The position numbers and the translations under genes were made by a program. A stretch of 64,000 nt of DNA from Gibbula magus (Eukaryota; Mollusca; Gastropoda; Trochida; Trochidae), in NCBI GenBank assembly GCA_936450465.1, contig OW388302.1, forward strand, positions 61,440,387-61,504,386, in the 5' to 3' direction. Each line of letters begins with the position of its first letter. Positions within the stretch are counted from its first letter, which is position 1. Below are positions 48,150 through 59,882 of this stretch, in pieces. A model generated the notes under the pieces. The model saw only the letters and a list, made by a program, of their open reading frames with translations, was not told where the DNA came from and searched no databases.

Positions 48150-49090
48150 TATGCCGATGAGATAAGATATGCTGATGAGATAACATATACTAATGTGGTA
48201 AGATATGCTGTTGTAATAATATATGATGGTGTGATAAGAAATTGTGATGAGATAAGATATGCTGATGTGATAAGATATGGTGATGAGATAAGATATGGTG
48301 ATGAGATAAGATATGATGGTGTGATAGGATATGGTGATGAGATAAGATATGCCGATGTCATAGGATATGCTGAGGGGATACGATATGTTGATGCGATAAG
48401 ATATGGTGATGAGATAAGATATGCTGATGTCATAGGATATGATGAGGGGATACGATATGTTGATGCGATAAGATATGGTAATGAGATAAGATATGCTGAT
48501 GTGATAGGATACGCTGATGCTATAATATATACTGATGTGGTAAGATATGAAGGTGACACTGTGATAAGATATGGTGATGAGATACACTATGCTGGGGTGG
48601 TAAGATATGGTGATGAGATAAGATATGGTGATGAGATAAGATATGGTGATGAGATAAGATATGGTGATGAGATAAGATATGGTGATGAGATAAGATATGT
48701 CGTGATATAAGATATGGTGACGAGATAAGATAGTGTGATGAGATAAAATATGCCGATGTGATAGGATATGCTGATGATATAAGATATGCTGATGCGATAA
48801 GATATGGTGATGAGAGAAGATATGCAGATGTGATAATACATGGTGATGTGATAAGATATGCTATTGTGATAGCATAGTATGCTGATGTGAAAATACATGT
48901 TTATAATAATGTGATAAGATATGGTGATGAGATAAGATATGCCGATGTAATAAAACATGCAGATCTGATAAGATATGTTATTGTGAAAACATATGCTGAT
49001 GTGATAACCTGTGAAAATTTATGTATATACTAATGTGATAAGATATACTGTGAGAATATATGCTGATGTATTTAGATATATAGTGATGTA
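48150..49090. repeat. 18-bp imperfect minisatellite
   Basis: Some 45-50 imperfect copies of an 18-bp unit, gatgagataagatatggt. A nearly pure block lies at 48600-48700 and decay increases to the right. The period of 18 keeps frames open on both strands over about 190 codons; the composition (GDEIRY or SYLITI periodicity) is a repeat artefact. Confidence 0.93.
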
Positions 49091-49141
49091 CGGTAAGATA
49101 ACGATAGATCTGGAATAATTACCTCATGCTATATGTCTATA

Positions 49142-49444
49142 GTGAGGTGAGGTGAGTTAAGGTTTAACGCCGCTTTCAAGAGTATTTCACTTATATCGCG
49201 GCTGCTAGTATTACGGCAGGGAGAAAGCCCGCAACGCCATGTGGCTATGCATTGCGGTGAAACCTGCGAGCAGCGGCTGGAACTAGCGAACCATGGGTGG
49301 TACTGCACCGATATTCAGTGAAGCATTGCACCCAAACCTTACTGCGTGTAGAACAGTTCTCTACTGCAGACAAAGTTGCCGTGCCCCTGGCGAGATTCGA
49401 ACCCCGGACCTCTTGATCCGAAGCCGAACGCGCTAACCACTGCG
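49142..49444 (-). mobile_element. tRNA-derived SINE with 14-bp TSD
   Basis: Direct repeat tatatgtctatagt flanks it (49128-49141, 49445-49458). Its body is nearly identical to 6955-7262, with the same 3' domain (tttaacgccgctttcaagag) and gtgaggtgag tail on the plus-strand left side. The head lacks the first ~12 bases of the tRNA-like part (starts cgcagtggttagcg). B box is at about 49389-49401. Confidence 0.93.
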
Positions 49445-49458
49445 TATATGTCTATAGT

Positions 49459-50138
49459 ATCCGTTAACATAATTAAAGTAAATATAAAATCGCAAGAATC
49501 CTAATAACTTAGCTTTTCGTGATGAAGGGGCCGTTAGAAAGATTATGCTGATATACCAAGTAGCAGGGCGTACTAAATGTCAATTCAAGTCAATAACGTG
49601 GAATCTAAACTAGCCAGCATTCAAAACGCTATCAAACTTTCCAAACAGAATACTGCTGACTAAACAAATGTATTTTGTATATCATTGATAAGCACGTGTT
49701 TTGTAAAGAAGTGTATGTAACTTCTTTATCAGGGTATGCGTTTTGAATTGTTTTTCTGTTAAAACAAATAGGGTGCCGAAATAGCTTTTCAAATGTTTTG
49801 GACAGAATGTGTGACATCTAAGTGAAACTAAAAGATTGAAATTAAGTCAAACAAGCATGAACATGAACAAGTTATAAACATTTAAATGTTCCGTTTATTA
49901 TCTCACTCTCACTCACTTATTGCAATATCTTTTATTTTGTAGATATGGTTTCTTTCCCCCTTTGCTTCCACTTCTGAGGGATTTTATAACCGAAATGAGT
50001 ACATGTGTAAAACAGAAAGCCAATGAGTTAAGTATCGTTATTATTTCTCATCATGATAATTTATTTTTTATCCAATACTATAAGGTATTAGTCATGCATT
50101 GAATATTATTTACATACATTTAGATGTACAAAATACAG
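49459..50138. other. Non-coding spacer
   Basis: Nothing supported. Confidence 0.4.
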
Positions 50139-50360
50139 GGCGTTCGGCTTCGGATCAAGAGGTCCGGGTTTCGAATCCCGCCAGGGGCACGGCAACTGTG
50201 TCTGCAGTAGAGAACTGTTCTACACGCAGTAAGGTTTGGGTGCAATGCTACACTGAATTTCAGCGTAGTACCACCCATGGTTCGCTAGTTCCAGCCGATG
50301 CTCGCAGGTTTCACCGCAGTGCATAGCCACATGGCATTGCGGGCTTTCTCCCTGCCGTGA
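50139..50360 (+). mobile_element. tRNA-derived SINE, truncated at both ends
   Basis: Same family as 49142 in opposite orientation, about 700 bp away. It starts inside the tRNA-like head (gggcgttcggcttcggatca) with B box ggtttcgaatcccg. It ends within the body (gcgggctttctccctgccgt), lacking the conserved 3' domain and tail. No TSD recognised. Confidence 0.88.
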
Positions 50361-52165
50361 TCAATTACAAGTTGAAAAATTATCATAATAAATATTTTAG
50401 TACTACAATTGATGTGTCGGTTTTAAGTTAATTTCAATTATAATGAAACTATGATATTGAATAAATTTTAATGTTCTAAATATCTTGCTGAAATATTAAT
50501 AACTGAGATTAAAAGAGCCACTCTTTCAGGTGTTTGAACTGAATTCGTCGCATACCAACAAGGTTCCAAGGGCGGAGTAAAGAAGTAAAACGCCTTTAAG
50601 ACGGACTAATAAAGAAGGCGACAAAACAATCACGTTCACACTCAAGGTAGAGTCCTTTGCGAGTAAATCGACACTAGCAATAAATTTGTCATCGCAGTCG
50701 ACGAGCGAACACCCGAAAGCTATTTTTTATAACTTAGACAAAATGGCCTCCCACGAAGTCTCGTTAAAATCTCGTCGGCGAGACACGGAGCCTCGTTTTT
50801 GAGTTAATCCTAGATGATCCATTTCTAATGATCTTTAACTGAAATTTCAGTCCTTTAGATTTCATGCTAGCTTGCTAAGTCCTGCTGATAATACATCTCC
50901 TTTGCTTGACAACACTGGGATTCCATGTAAACGTCAAGAGGGCTAAATTGACCCATCACATGATAACATAACTTTATTTAGCATGAAATTGATTTAATTC
51001 TTCACCCTGACCTCTCTTTCAATGGTCAGAGTGTGATTATCAGGACAAAGGTCTTGAATTCAAGGCCCTAGGGATGACATTACTTGGGTCTCCGCAGGGC
51101 GATGTTCTTTGCCCTTTATTATTAATGTCTGTTGACAAAATAAACTGGACAATGGGAAACGGTGAATGATTGATGGTTCACGGGCACCTGTGTAATATGA
51201 ATATATGTATGATAATATACAAACATTTAAGGAGTATTTTCATAATATATTCTACTATTGAAGAGTGTTTAAAATAAGGTGTTTTCGTTTTCTTATCACC
51301 GAGGCAGTGAAATCGATTTGATAAGACGACATGTCAAGTATGACATGTCAAATTATATTTGATCTGTGCACAGAATGGACAATTGATGTACATGATAAAA
51401 CTACGCTTATCAATATAACGTGATATATATCAGACCAGTCAAATTATATTTGATGTGCGTTTATTCAACGTGTGATTGATTGATGTATACGAAAAGAACA
51501 CGGTTAACAGTAAAACCTGAGATGAATATTATCGTTTGGTTGGTTGAAATAGGGAGAAATAAATTGGTGATGGTCCAAAGTTGTCAATTTCGCCGTTTTG
51601 ACACATGTCAGGTGTCCCAACGTCTCCAATGATGCCAATGCATGAGGGATTGGTGATTTATACCGAATTGATGTGAGTGTATGTATAGCGAGCAGGTTGA
51701 TTTTATATCGCATATGACACCGGGGATGCCCTGAGAGATTGATTATTTCAAATATATCTGAAATTAATTTTATAACACCGGTAGTCATTATTCATGTATA
51801 TATTCTTACTGCATTTAAACAGGATTTTTTTCTCTTGATTTCTTTTAAATTGATATATAATTGACCTTAAACGTATACCTATCTTTAACACTATCCTTAA
51901 CCCTAAACCGCTCCCTATTCATAAGCCTATATCTATCCCTAATCCTATCATTTAGCCTAGCCCTATCCAGTGACCGGCCATCTCATTTCGACACCGCAGT
52001 TTTATTTCACGCACAACGATTTATATTCTTGATTTGTATAAAGTCAAAGTCTATGTATAGTAGATGTGAGTGGTACATTAGTGTTAGTACGTAAGTACTG
52101 TGGTATTGGCTTGATGGCGTGTTTCTTGGAGACAAATGAACACTTACTCAAATGAAACGTTGCAA
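50361..52165. other. Non-coding stretch
   Basis: No gene supported. A GC-richer patch at 50570-50800 contains aaaatggcctcccac, closed after 19 codons. The phrase gtcaaattatatttgat occurs at 51346 and 51437. A loose ccctaa-like series at 51890-51970 is too irregular to be telomeric. Confidence 0.4.
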
Positions 52166-52280
52166 CCTGGACCCATATTTTCAAAGCTCTCTTAGCGCTA
52201 AGCGAGTCGTAAGTGCCATACATTAACAATGACTTACGACTACCTTAACGCTAAGAGAGCTTCGAAAATATGGGTCCTGG
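52166..52280. mobile_element. Palindromic MITE
   Basis: Arms 52166-52218 and 52231-52280 are inverted complements (ggacccatattttc, aagctctcttagcg, gtcgtaagt), about 50 bp with few mismatches and a loop of 12 bp. A diverged relative may lie at 63354-63460 (ggtctagattttcc, ttggcgctaagat). Confidence 0.8.
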
Positions 52281-53758
52281 TCTACTAAATTTCTCCTAAA
52301 CGCCCGGGGGAGTATAGAATATACGGCTTTGGGCGAATGGAAGGCAGTAATCATCTTGCCAAACGGCATCAAGAAGAAAGCACAATTATGCAAGTTACAT
52401 GTTATAAATCATAAATCATCCATCATATTAGCAAAGTTTCACATGGTGAACTTCATCAATAACATTAAAATTATAATGATAATGACTTGGCAATGGTCAC
52501 ACGGGTAAGTTTCAATTTAATTTTACCATCTATTTATGATGATCCTGTGACCCGTTTCAACAAGTACTGTAAAAGAATATCTTAATCGTGATTGTCGACG
52601 TTCATCTTATCTCATCCCAGACAAAGATTATTGTGATGTCCAAACGATGAAATATATACACACATCCCATTACCAGCCGATCAAAAATTAAGTATTCACC
52701 CGGTTGTTATATTCCATATTCAATAACACACTTAAAATTAGCCAAATGAAGCAGTCAGCCCCCTAATATCGGCACAATTTCAGTAATCTCGTCTTTCATC
52801 GCCCGATCGATGCCTTCATACGAGACTTCGTGAGATTTGCTGCAGGATTAACGTCATAGTGCGGGACGTAATTGCTTCCTTTGATGACCGATCTCGCAGG
52901 ATATCGCGAGAATTGACGCAAACCCGTTACGATATCTGTGGCGCTAGTATATTAGTGTACGTCGCAACAATATAAGTCACCTCGCTCTCACCCGTGTCAG
53001 TAAGGGCACAGACTCAACATGAACTTGTGTCTCAATTTAAAGGCGCACTGTCCCTACAGTGAAAAATTGCTGTGCTTATAACACACGTGAAACAGTCAAG
53101 CTTTATTTCATCTCAAATATTTTATTCGTATTACAAAAACAAACATATTGATATTGAACAAGAAAGTAAAACAAAATGGTAGTATTTCCACCACAGAATA
53201 TAGAAATCCAAGCCAATTATCAGTAGTTTTTATTGTGTACCGACAGGTGTTTCTCTGATATTTAACAGTTTAGCATCGAACACCTTTAACGATGGTGACA
53301 GCTACAGAATTCGTAATTGTTGTATAGTCCCATTTTAATCTCTCTTATCCTTCTGAGAAATACAATTCTTTGATTAAACAACATCTTATGTCAGTTTCGA
53401 CTTCGGTTTACAGCCAGTTATCCTTCAAAAACATTAATTTTACTTCAGCACTATTCGGTACATATTTAACAAAACAGTCCGCAAACGAGAAATGAAATTG
53501 ACTTTATCAGCATTCATGATCAATCTGTTTGTATTCCAAATTTCCGAAACAGCTCTTAATACAAACATAACTAGTTTTTCTTCTCACTGAAACCTGAGTC
53601 TCTATGCTTGCCCCACTTCTATAAAGCGCTATTCTAATGGCATAGTTTACATACTATTTTTATAGTAAATGTATATTATATTGTATTACTTGTCCGTTGA
53701 ATATATCTCTGTTTAATAAATCTATAATGTTATTTACATTGTGTAATAACATCGCATA
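52281..53758. other. Non-coding spacer
   Basis: No gene supported. A TATAA-like site near 52966 and tcagt about 30 bp on resemble a core promoter, but only a short frame follows. tttaaaggcgcactgtcc at 53038 resembles a solitary TTAA-element end. Confidence 0.35.
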
Positions 53759-53975
53759 TGACGTCACAATATTAGCGCTGTGGTCGCAATGGAGTATGTC
53801 CTATTTATCGACGAGTTCGTGGAATTAAGTGGGATTTAAATCAGTGTCATAAATTAAGTACTGAACTCGGTTCCGTTTAATAACATATTTATTAAACTCA
53901 TGAATGGTATCGGTATCTAACTCGCTTTCCCTCGCCAAATACCAAACCACTCACTCGTTTCATAAATATTTAGTT
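53759..53975 (+). mobile_element. CRE-foldback element, copy 5
   Basis: TGACGTCA at 53759-53766 lies 114 bp upstream of an imperfect foldback (53881-53975; arms with tatttattaaactcatgaat versus the complement of cgtttcataaatatttag). Loop ctcgctttccctcgcc resembles that of copy 4. Only one octamer is exact. Confidence 0.5.
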
Positions 53976-54104
53976 TAGTATTCTTTATATAATTGTAACA
54001 GGAGTGAAAATACTCTTTTTCAACATCAAGGGATATTCGAATATGACGCTCTACGGACTGAGCTGAAGGAATATCCCACTATTTCAAGGGGGTTGAAATG
54101 CTAT

Positions 54105-54930
54105 TACCTCACCCTGCCACATAATATACATTTATTACCTCACCCTGCCACATGATATACATTTATTACCTCACCCTGCCACATAATATACATTTATTAC
54201 CTCACCCTGCCACATATATACATTTATTACCTCACCCTGCCACATGATATACATTTATTACCTCACCCTGCCACATATATACATTTATTACCTCACCCTG
54301 CCACATGATATACATTTATTACCTCACCCTGCCACATGATATACATTTATTACCTCACCCTGCCACATAATATACATTTATTACCTCACCCTGCCACATA
54401 TATACATTTATTACCTCACCCTGCCACATATATACATTTATTACCTCACCCTGCCACATATATACATTTATTACCTCACCCTGCCACATATATACATTTA
54501 TTACCTCACCCTGCCACAAATATACATTTATTACCTCACCCTGCCACATATATACATTTATTACCTCACCCTGCCACATGATATACATTTATTACCTCAC
54601 CCTGCCACATGATATACATGTATTACCTCACCCTGCCACATGATATACATTTATTACCTCACCCTGCCACATATATACATTTATTACCTCACCCTGCCAC
54701 ATGATATACATGTATTACCTCACCCTGCCACATGATATACATTTATTACCTCACCCTGCCACATGATATAAATTTATTACCTCACCCTGCCACATGATAT
54801 ACATTTATTACCTCACCCTGCCACATGATATACATTTATTACCTCACCCTGCCACCTGATATACATTTATTACCTCACCCTGCCACATAATATACATTTA
54901 TTACCTCACCCTGCCACATAAGATACATTT
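54105..54930. repeat. 30/31-bp minisatellite
   Basis: About 27 copies of cctcaccctgccaca followed by tgatatacatttatta (31 bp) or tatatacatttatta (30 bp). Short units cluster at about 54395-54560, a sign of local amplification. Open frames on both strands are repeat artefacts. Confidence 0.96.
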
Positions 54931-55365
54931 AGCCACGTGTCAGTCCAATACAGATCCAATATACTTTACCTTTTGCGAACTGTCATTATAATGTTGTCAC
55001 TATCCTCAACCTCACTTTACCAATAAAGACGGTCAGAAACTACAAGCTTGCTTCCCACAAGCACCTGTTTTGATTTCAATCTAACGTAATGGACAATGGT
55101 TTTAATTGAAATTGAATGATTTTACTTGAACTTTTAACGTGTATTTCACAGCTTGACGTACTACCGAAGCTGATATCGCTGACATTGGACATTAAAGAGA
55201 CGTGACAAAAATATCACAGATATGTTTCTTTCGATTTAGTATATCCTCAGTCATTGATAGAAAAAGCTTTCATAAATAAATATTGATAAAATATTTGTTT
55301 ATTTACTATGCTGACAGTTTCCAATTCAGCAGTTGAGTTTCAATTTGACAGGGGGAATACTGTTG
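54931..55365. other. Spacer
   Basis: Nothing supported. Confidence 0.4.
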
Positions 55366-55626
55366 TTGCACGTTCAGGTGATACACGTTCAGGTGATACA
55401 CGTTCAGGTGATACACGTTCAGGTGATACATGTTCAGGTGATACATGTTCAGGTGATACATGTTCAGGTGATACACGTTCAGGTGATACACGTTCAGGTG
55501 ATACATGTTCAGGTGATACACGTTCAGGTTATACACGTTCAGGTGATACACGTTCAGGTGATACACGTTCAGGTGATACATGTTCAGGTGATACACGTTC
55601 AGGTGATACACGTTCAGGTGATACAT
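55366..55626. repeat. 15-bp minisatellite
   Basis: About 17 copies of acacgttcaggtgat. The main variant is acatgttc, a C-to-T change at the single CpG. Because 15 is a multiple of 3, several frames stay open as 5-residue repeats; there is no start context or flanking coding sequence. Confidence 0.97.
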
Positions 55627-57184
55627 TATTCTATAATATACAGGTGGGCTTGATAAGGTGACCTGGCTTTAGATGACAACGTTTAAAAAGTTATAATTTT
55701 AGATGTTTAGGACTTTAATTCGTTTTCTCGAGATTTATATTTTTCCAGACAGAAAGTAGTAGCGCTACTTTAAGATGACACCTGAGTATTTGATCGATCG
55801 TACAGGCAAACAGTGGATGTGCACTGAATTTTAATAAGGTGGTGCATCAATACGTTAGTGCATATATAACCTCTCTTCAGGGGTTACACTTAATGTCCTG
55901 ACTAGATTGAACTGAAATACTAAAAAAATCAAACGTCCAAGTGTCTTCCAATTGTCTTGTTTGTTACAGCAATACATTACAGACACAACTATTCCATATA
56001 TTCAGATTTGCTTTCTTGTGTTAAACCTGCAAACCAAAAGGACATATTTTAGATCTATCATCATCTAGATATTAGATCTATCATGAGAAATAGTCTCCCC
56101 AAAACCAGATGTAACAACCCCCAGCATTCCACACATTTCAATTAAATCAAACTGTACAAACCCCAGATCAAGGCATGTCACATGACCAATACATTACAGC
56201 TCGTTACCCAAATTCATGGGTATGTTATAAGCCATTGAACGGTATCAAACCATCCTACAGGGGCTTTATTTATTGAAAATGTCGCTAACTAGTAATTATG
56301 TGCTAAGGCTATCAGTATGATGGTCTCCAAGTTCGGATCGAAAACGAGACGAGACGCGTGTAGGCCCATGACAAGGTGATATGCTCACTCAGTCTCTTTT
56401 CATGATGAACAAAGAAATTCACGGATGAGGGATCAGGGTAAAAGAGCAACCCAAAACTAGATTTGAAGATTGTCTGTAAACTGAGACTATATCCCGTTAG
56501 ACGGATAGTCCTAGGTAGACTGCAATTTATGGAGATGAAAGATACCATGAAAGCCCAAAGGGGTTTGAAAAGAATGAATTTAACGTTTTTTTGCAAACTT
56601 ATATTTGCATAAAGGTTTACGTGAAAGGATATTTACATAAGAGTTTTCTTTGTGCTGAACTTGATATATCAGATGCATGCTAATAGGTAAAAATATTTTG
56701 GATTTTAAAGATTGAATAAGAAATAAAAGATAATCAGATATAAGAACTAAATGGATCCATTTGTAAGTGAAACGGGGATTTTTCATCTCTGATGTTATGT
56801 TTGATCTCGAACATGTTGATAGTGGAAATAGACAGATTTCAAAGCAGTAATTTGTTTTCTGGAACTTCGCACGTGAAACTGACAATTCATAATCTTTTCA
56901 TCAGAACGTTTCCTCGTGTGTGTCTGTGTGTCTGTGTGTGGGTGAGAGTGAAGTGGGGCAAATATTATGTGCCATTTAAGCTTAGAGCGGACAGAGAAGG
57001 AAAACGATTTCATTATCACATAGCAGGTCAAGATAACTGGGTTGCCATTTAAATGAAAAACCAATTTTACCAAATTTGATGGCATTGATGATACGTAATT
57101 CCCAATATAAAACAAATGTTACTTATGTTCCACAGGTAATGCACTATTGATTTGAGGAAATGAGATAAGGAACATTTTAATGTT
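55627..57184. other. Non-coding stretch
   Basis: No gene supported. A short GT-rich tract lies at 56914-56945. Two overlapping minus-strand frames of about 100 codons (56312-56885) have no recognised domain. Confidence 0.35.
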
Positions 57185-57862
57185 AACAAGAACCACCAGG
57201 AGAGATGCCCCCCACTAACCTGTAAGTTGAATTTGATTAGCAGTACATTATTAAAAAAAACTATAACAGATGTCTCCTCCTTCCCCCAATTCCACTTAAA
57301 TTATTACCTTTCTTGAAGACAAAGTCGAAAATCATGCCATGAAAACAGAAAAAAAATAAAGTGAAAAAAGTTCATACCCCCGAAAGGCACATCTACATAA
57401 TATAGGGAGGCAGTATACCATATTTGGTTAGGATTGTTTAAGTAGTTTTAGTTTTCTGCTCCGGAAACAAGCCCTACCCTTCAAATATACAACATCCAAC
57501 TTGTTGCCATGGAAACAAAAAATAATATTTTGAAAAAAAATTCAAACCCTCAAAAGGCACATCTACATTATATTGGGAGGAAATATATCAAATTTGGTAA
57601 GGATTAGTCAAGTAGTTTTAGAGATCTGCTCGGGAAACAAACCCTACCCTTCAAATAGAGAAAGTCCAAATTGTTACCATAGGGAAAAAATACCAAAAAA
57701 ACTTAAACCCCCAATAAGCACATCTGCATGATATAGGAAGGCTGAATACCAAATTTGGTGAAGATTTCGAGTACTGGTCCGGAGACGATGAGATCCGGAC
57801 AGACGGACGGACAGACGGAGCCAGCGACTATATCTCCCCACATTATATGCCGGGGAATAAAA
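57185..57862 (+). mobile_element. Core-repeat element, ~168-bp units (copy B)
   Basis: Three direct units (near 57319, 57487, 57655) share gccatggaaacaaaaa-like, aaaggcacatctacat and aaatttggtgaagatt phrases. They are followed by an (ACGG)-type tract (57796-57820) and a right end with a ctcccc...ggggaa hairpin. Same family as 37168-37612. Architecture matches pearl-type/Helitron-associated elements of bivalves. Confidence 0.75.
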
Positions 57863-57940
57863 GGGAGAGAAGATTAACACGTCTTGGTTTCAAGTTAATG
57901 TTCTTTTGTAATCATGTAAATGAATTATTTTTTTTAAAAA

Positions 57941-58919
57941 TAGAGCCACTGGCTCTGAAGCTCATCAGGAATCATGTTATTAATTATCCCTAAGAAAAGG
58001 TTAAGATATCACATAATAAGTCATTGCTCAGTCATCAAATTTATTATCAAAATTGGTTACACATTAATCCATATTTATTATTTCATTATAAATAATGTAG
58101 ACCTTTGCAGTTTATTGTCTTACTTCCTATTTTTATCCTGGAATTAATAGTCTTATCTTACTTCATCACCAGTCATATTTAGTTCACATATCTAATGTAA
58201 AATAAAACATTTCTTAACCCTTTTTAAATTTTTCCTATGCATCCTGTCACAATATTCAGTTCACAGGCTATTCAATAGTTCTTATTTCACATTAATTACA
58301 TCAAACATGTCCATAATGTAGTATTACTCTTAAGCTGACATATGAAGTGCACATAAAATCTCATTATCTTCACAGTTCATTAAAACAGCTGTTTTAAGTG
58401 ATTACCCCTGTGATCCATATTTGGGGTCACAAGATCACCAAATCTACAATTTAGAATCCCCATTGGCCAAAGAGTCTGTACATAACATTTCAGCTTTCTA
58501 GAGCTTTTGGGACTAGAGAAAAAGATGAAAAATGATTTTTAGGTTGTGACCCCTGTGGCCCGTATTTGGGGTCACAGGGTTACTAAATCTACAATTTAGA
58601 ATTCCCATCAGTCAAGGAGTCTGTACATAAAATTTCAGATCTCTGGAGTCATTGGTTCTGGGGGAGAAGATGAAAATAGCTTTTAAGGTTATGACCCCTG
58701 GGGCCCTTATTTGGGGTCACAGGGTCACCAAATCTACAATTTAGAATCCCCATTGGCCAAGGAGTCTGTACGTAAAATTTCAGCTCTCTTGAGTCATTGG
58801 TTCTGGAGAAGAAGTCGAAAAAGTGAAAAGTTTACGGACGGACGGACAGACGGACGGACGGATGGACGGACGACATCCCATGCCATAAGCCCATCGGGCC
58901 TTTCAGGCCTGATGAGCTA
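57941..58919 (+). mobile_element. Core-repeat element, ~143-bp units (copy 1)
   Basis: Left end tagagccactggctctgaag with a small palindrome and agctcatcagg. Three core units start near 58403, 58548 and 58690 (tgacccctgtg...ggggtcacagggtcacc...aaatctacaatttagaatcc). An (ACGG)n tract follows (58836-58872), then the right end catcgggcctttcaggcctg followed by atgagct. The right end is inverted relative to agctcatcagg at the left. No coding capacity. Confidence 0.8.
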
Positions 58920-58923
58920 AAAA

Positions 58924-59646
58924 TAGAGCCATGGGCTCTGTAGCTCATCAGGATTTCATTGATTATTATCTAAGGTTGAATATCTAAGTAATACATTGTT
59001 AACAATTAAAAAAATAGGTTTTTTAGACCATGACCTCTGTGACCCAACTTTGGAGTCACAGGGTCACCAATCCTACAATTACAATTTCACCTTTCTACAG
59101 CTTTACATACTTAAGATAAAGATGAATCTAGGTTTTTGGGTCATGACCGGTGACCTAGATTGGGGTCACAGGGTCACAAAATCTACAATTTTGAATCCCC
59201 ATTGGCCAAGGAGTCTGCACACAACTTTTCAGCTCTCTAGACCTTTTGAAACTGGAGAAGAAGATAAAAATAGGTTTTTAAGGATGTGACCCCCGTCACC
59301 CCATTTGGGGTCACGTGGTCATGAAATCTACAATTTAGTATCCCCATTGGTCAAGGAGTCTGTACACAACTTTTCAGCTCTCTAGACCTTTTGGAACCGG
59401 AGAAGAAGATGAAAATATGTTTTTAAGGATGTGACCCCTGTGATCCCATTTGGGGTCATGGGGTCACGAAATCTACAATTTAGAATCCCCATTGGCCAAG
59501 GAGTCTGCACATAACATTTTAGCTCTGTGGAGTCATTGGTTCTGGAGAAGAAGTCGAAAATGCGCAAAGTTTACGGACGGATGGACGGACGGATGGACGG
59601 ATGGACGGACGGACGGACGCCATGCCATGCCATAAGCCCATCGGGC
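58924..59646 (+). mobile_element. Core-repeat element, ~143-bp units (copy 2), tandem to copy 1
   Basis: Starts immediately after copy 1 with tagagccatgggctctgtag and has four core units and (ACGG)n at 59573-59620. It reads agcccatcgggcctttca, where copy 1 would continue aggcctgatgagct; here the tRNA-like TIR element (59647-59814) intervenes and the expected end is not seen beyond it. Confidence 0.8.
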
Positions 59647-59814
59647 CTTTCAATAGTACAAATTCTTGTACCTCTGTCCGTCGAGGCGAAATGGTCGCGT
59701 GATAAGCTGTTGGTACAGTCAATGCTGGCGATAGTTGCCTTACTCTGAGGGCGTGGGTTCGAATCCCGCATGGGACTCGGCCCGAAAAAGTACAAGAATT
59801 TGTACTATTGAAAG
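59647..59814 (+). mobile_element. tRNA-like sequence enclosed by perfect 25-bp inverted repeats
   Basis: 59647-59671 and 59790-59814 are exact inverted complements (start ctttcaatagtacaaattct). Between them a plus-strand tRNA-like segment runs from gtccgtcgaggcgaaatgg (A-box-like) to gtgggttcgaatcccgc (T arm and B box) and gggac, pairing only 4 bp with gtcc. The A-B spacing suggests a class II (Leu/Ser-like) ancestor. Acceptor pairing is poor, so a functional tRNA is unlikely. Confidence 0.75.
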
Positions 59815-59882
59815 TAGTGTTCTCCCAAATATAACCATGTTAGCCAGGGTGATGATTGACGGTGCATCTCTGTTTTACGAAG

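Noticed and set aside
48165..48185. ctgatgag hammerhead box I inside the 18-bp minisatellite
   Set aside because: No matching gaaa core or stems; arises from the repeat unit.
48048..48958. Frames of 120-195 codons on both strands
   Set aside because: The 18-bp minisatellite keeps frames open; the peptide is a 6-residue repeat with no independent support.
50745..50815. Kozak-like aaaatggcctcccac start
   Set aside because: The frame closes after 19 codons with no clear splice donor.
51890..51970. Telomere-like ccctaa repeats
   Set aside because: Only loose, irregular ccctaa-like words; no array of perfect hexamers.
52960..53025. TATA plus initiator core promoter
   Set aside because: The motif match is weak and the following ATG frame is short with no coding signature.
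53038..53075. TTAA-element left end (tttaaaggcgcactg)
   Set aside because: No matching right end in the following kilobase.
55306..55661. Several >100-codon frames of 5-residue repeats
   Set aside because: The 15-bp unit is a multiple of three, so frames stay open by arithmetic.
58890..58925. Helitron 3' end (hairpin plus CTAA)
   Set aside because: The hairpin and ctaa are suggestive, but the left end does not start with TC in a clear way; kept only as resemblance to Helitron-associated repeats.
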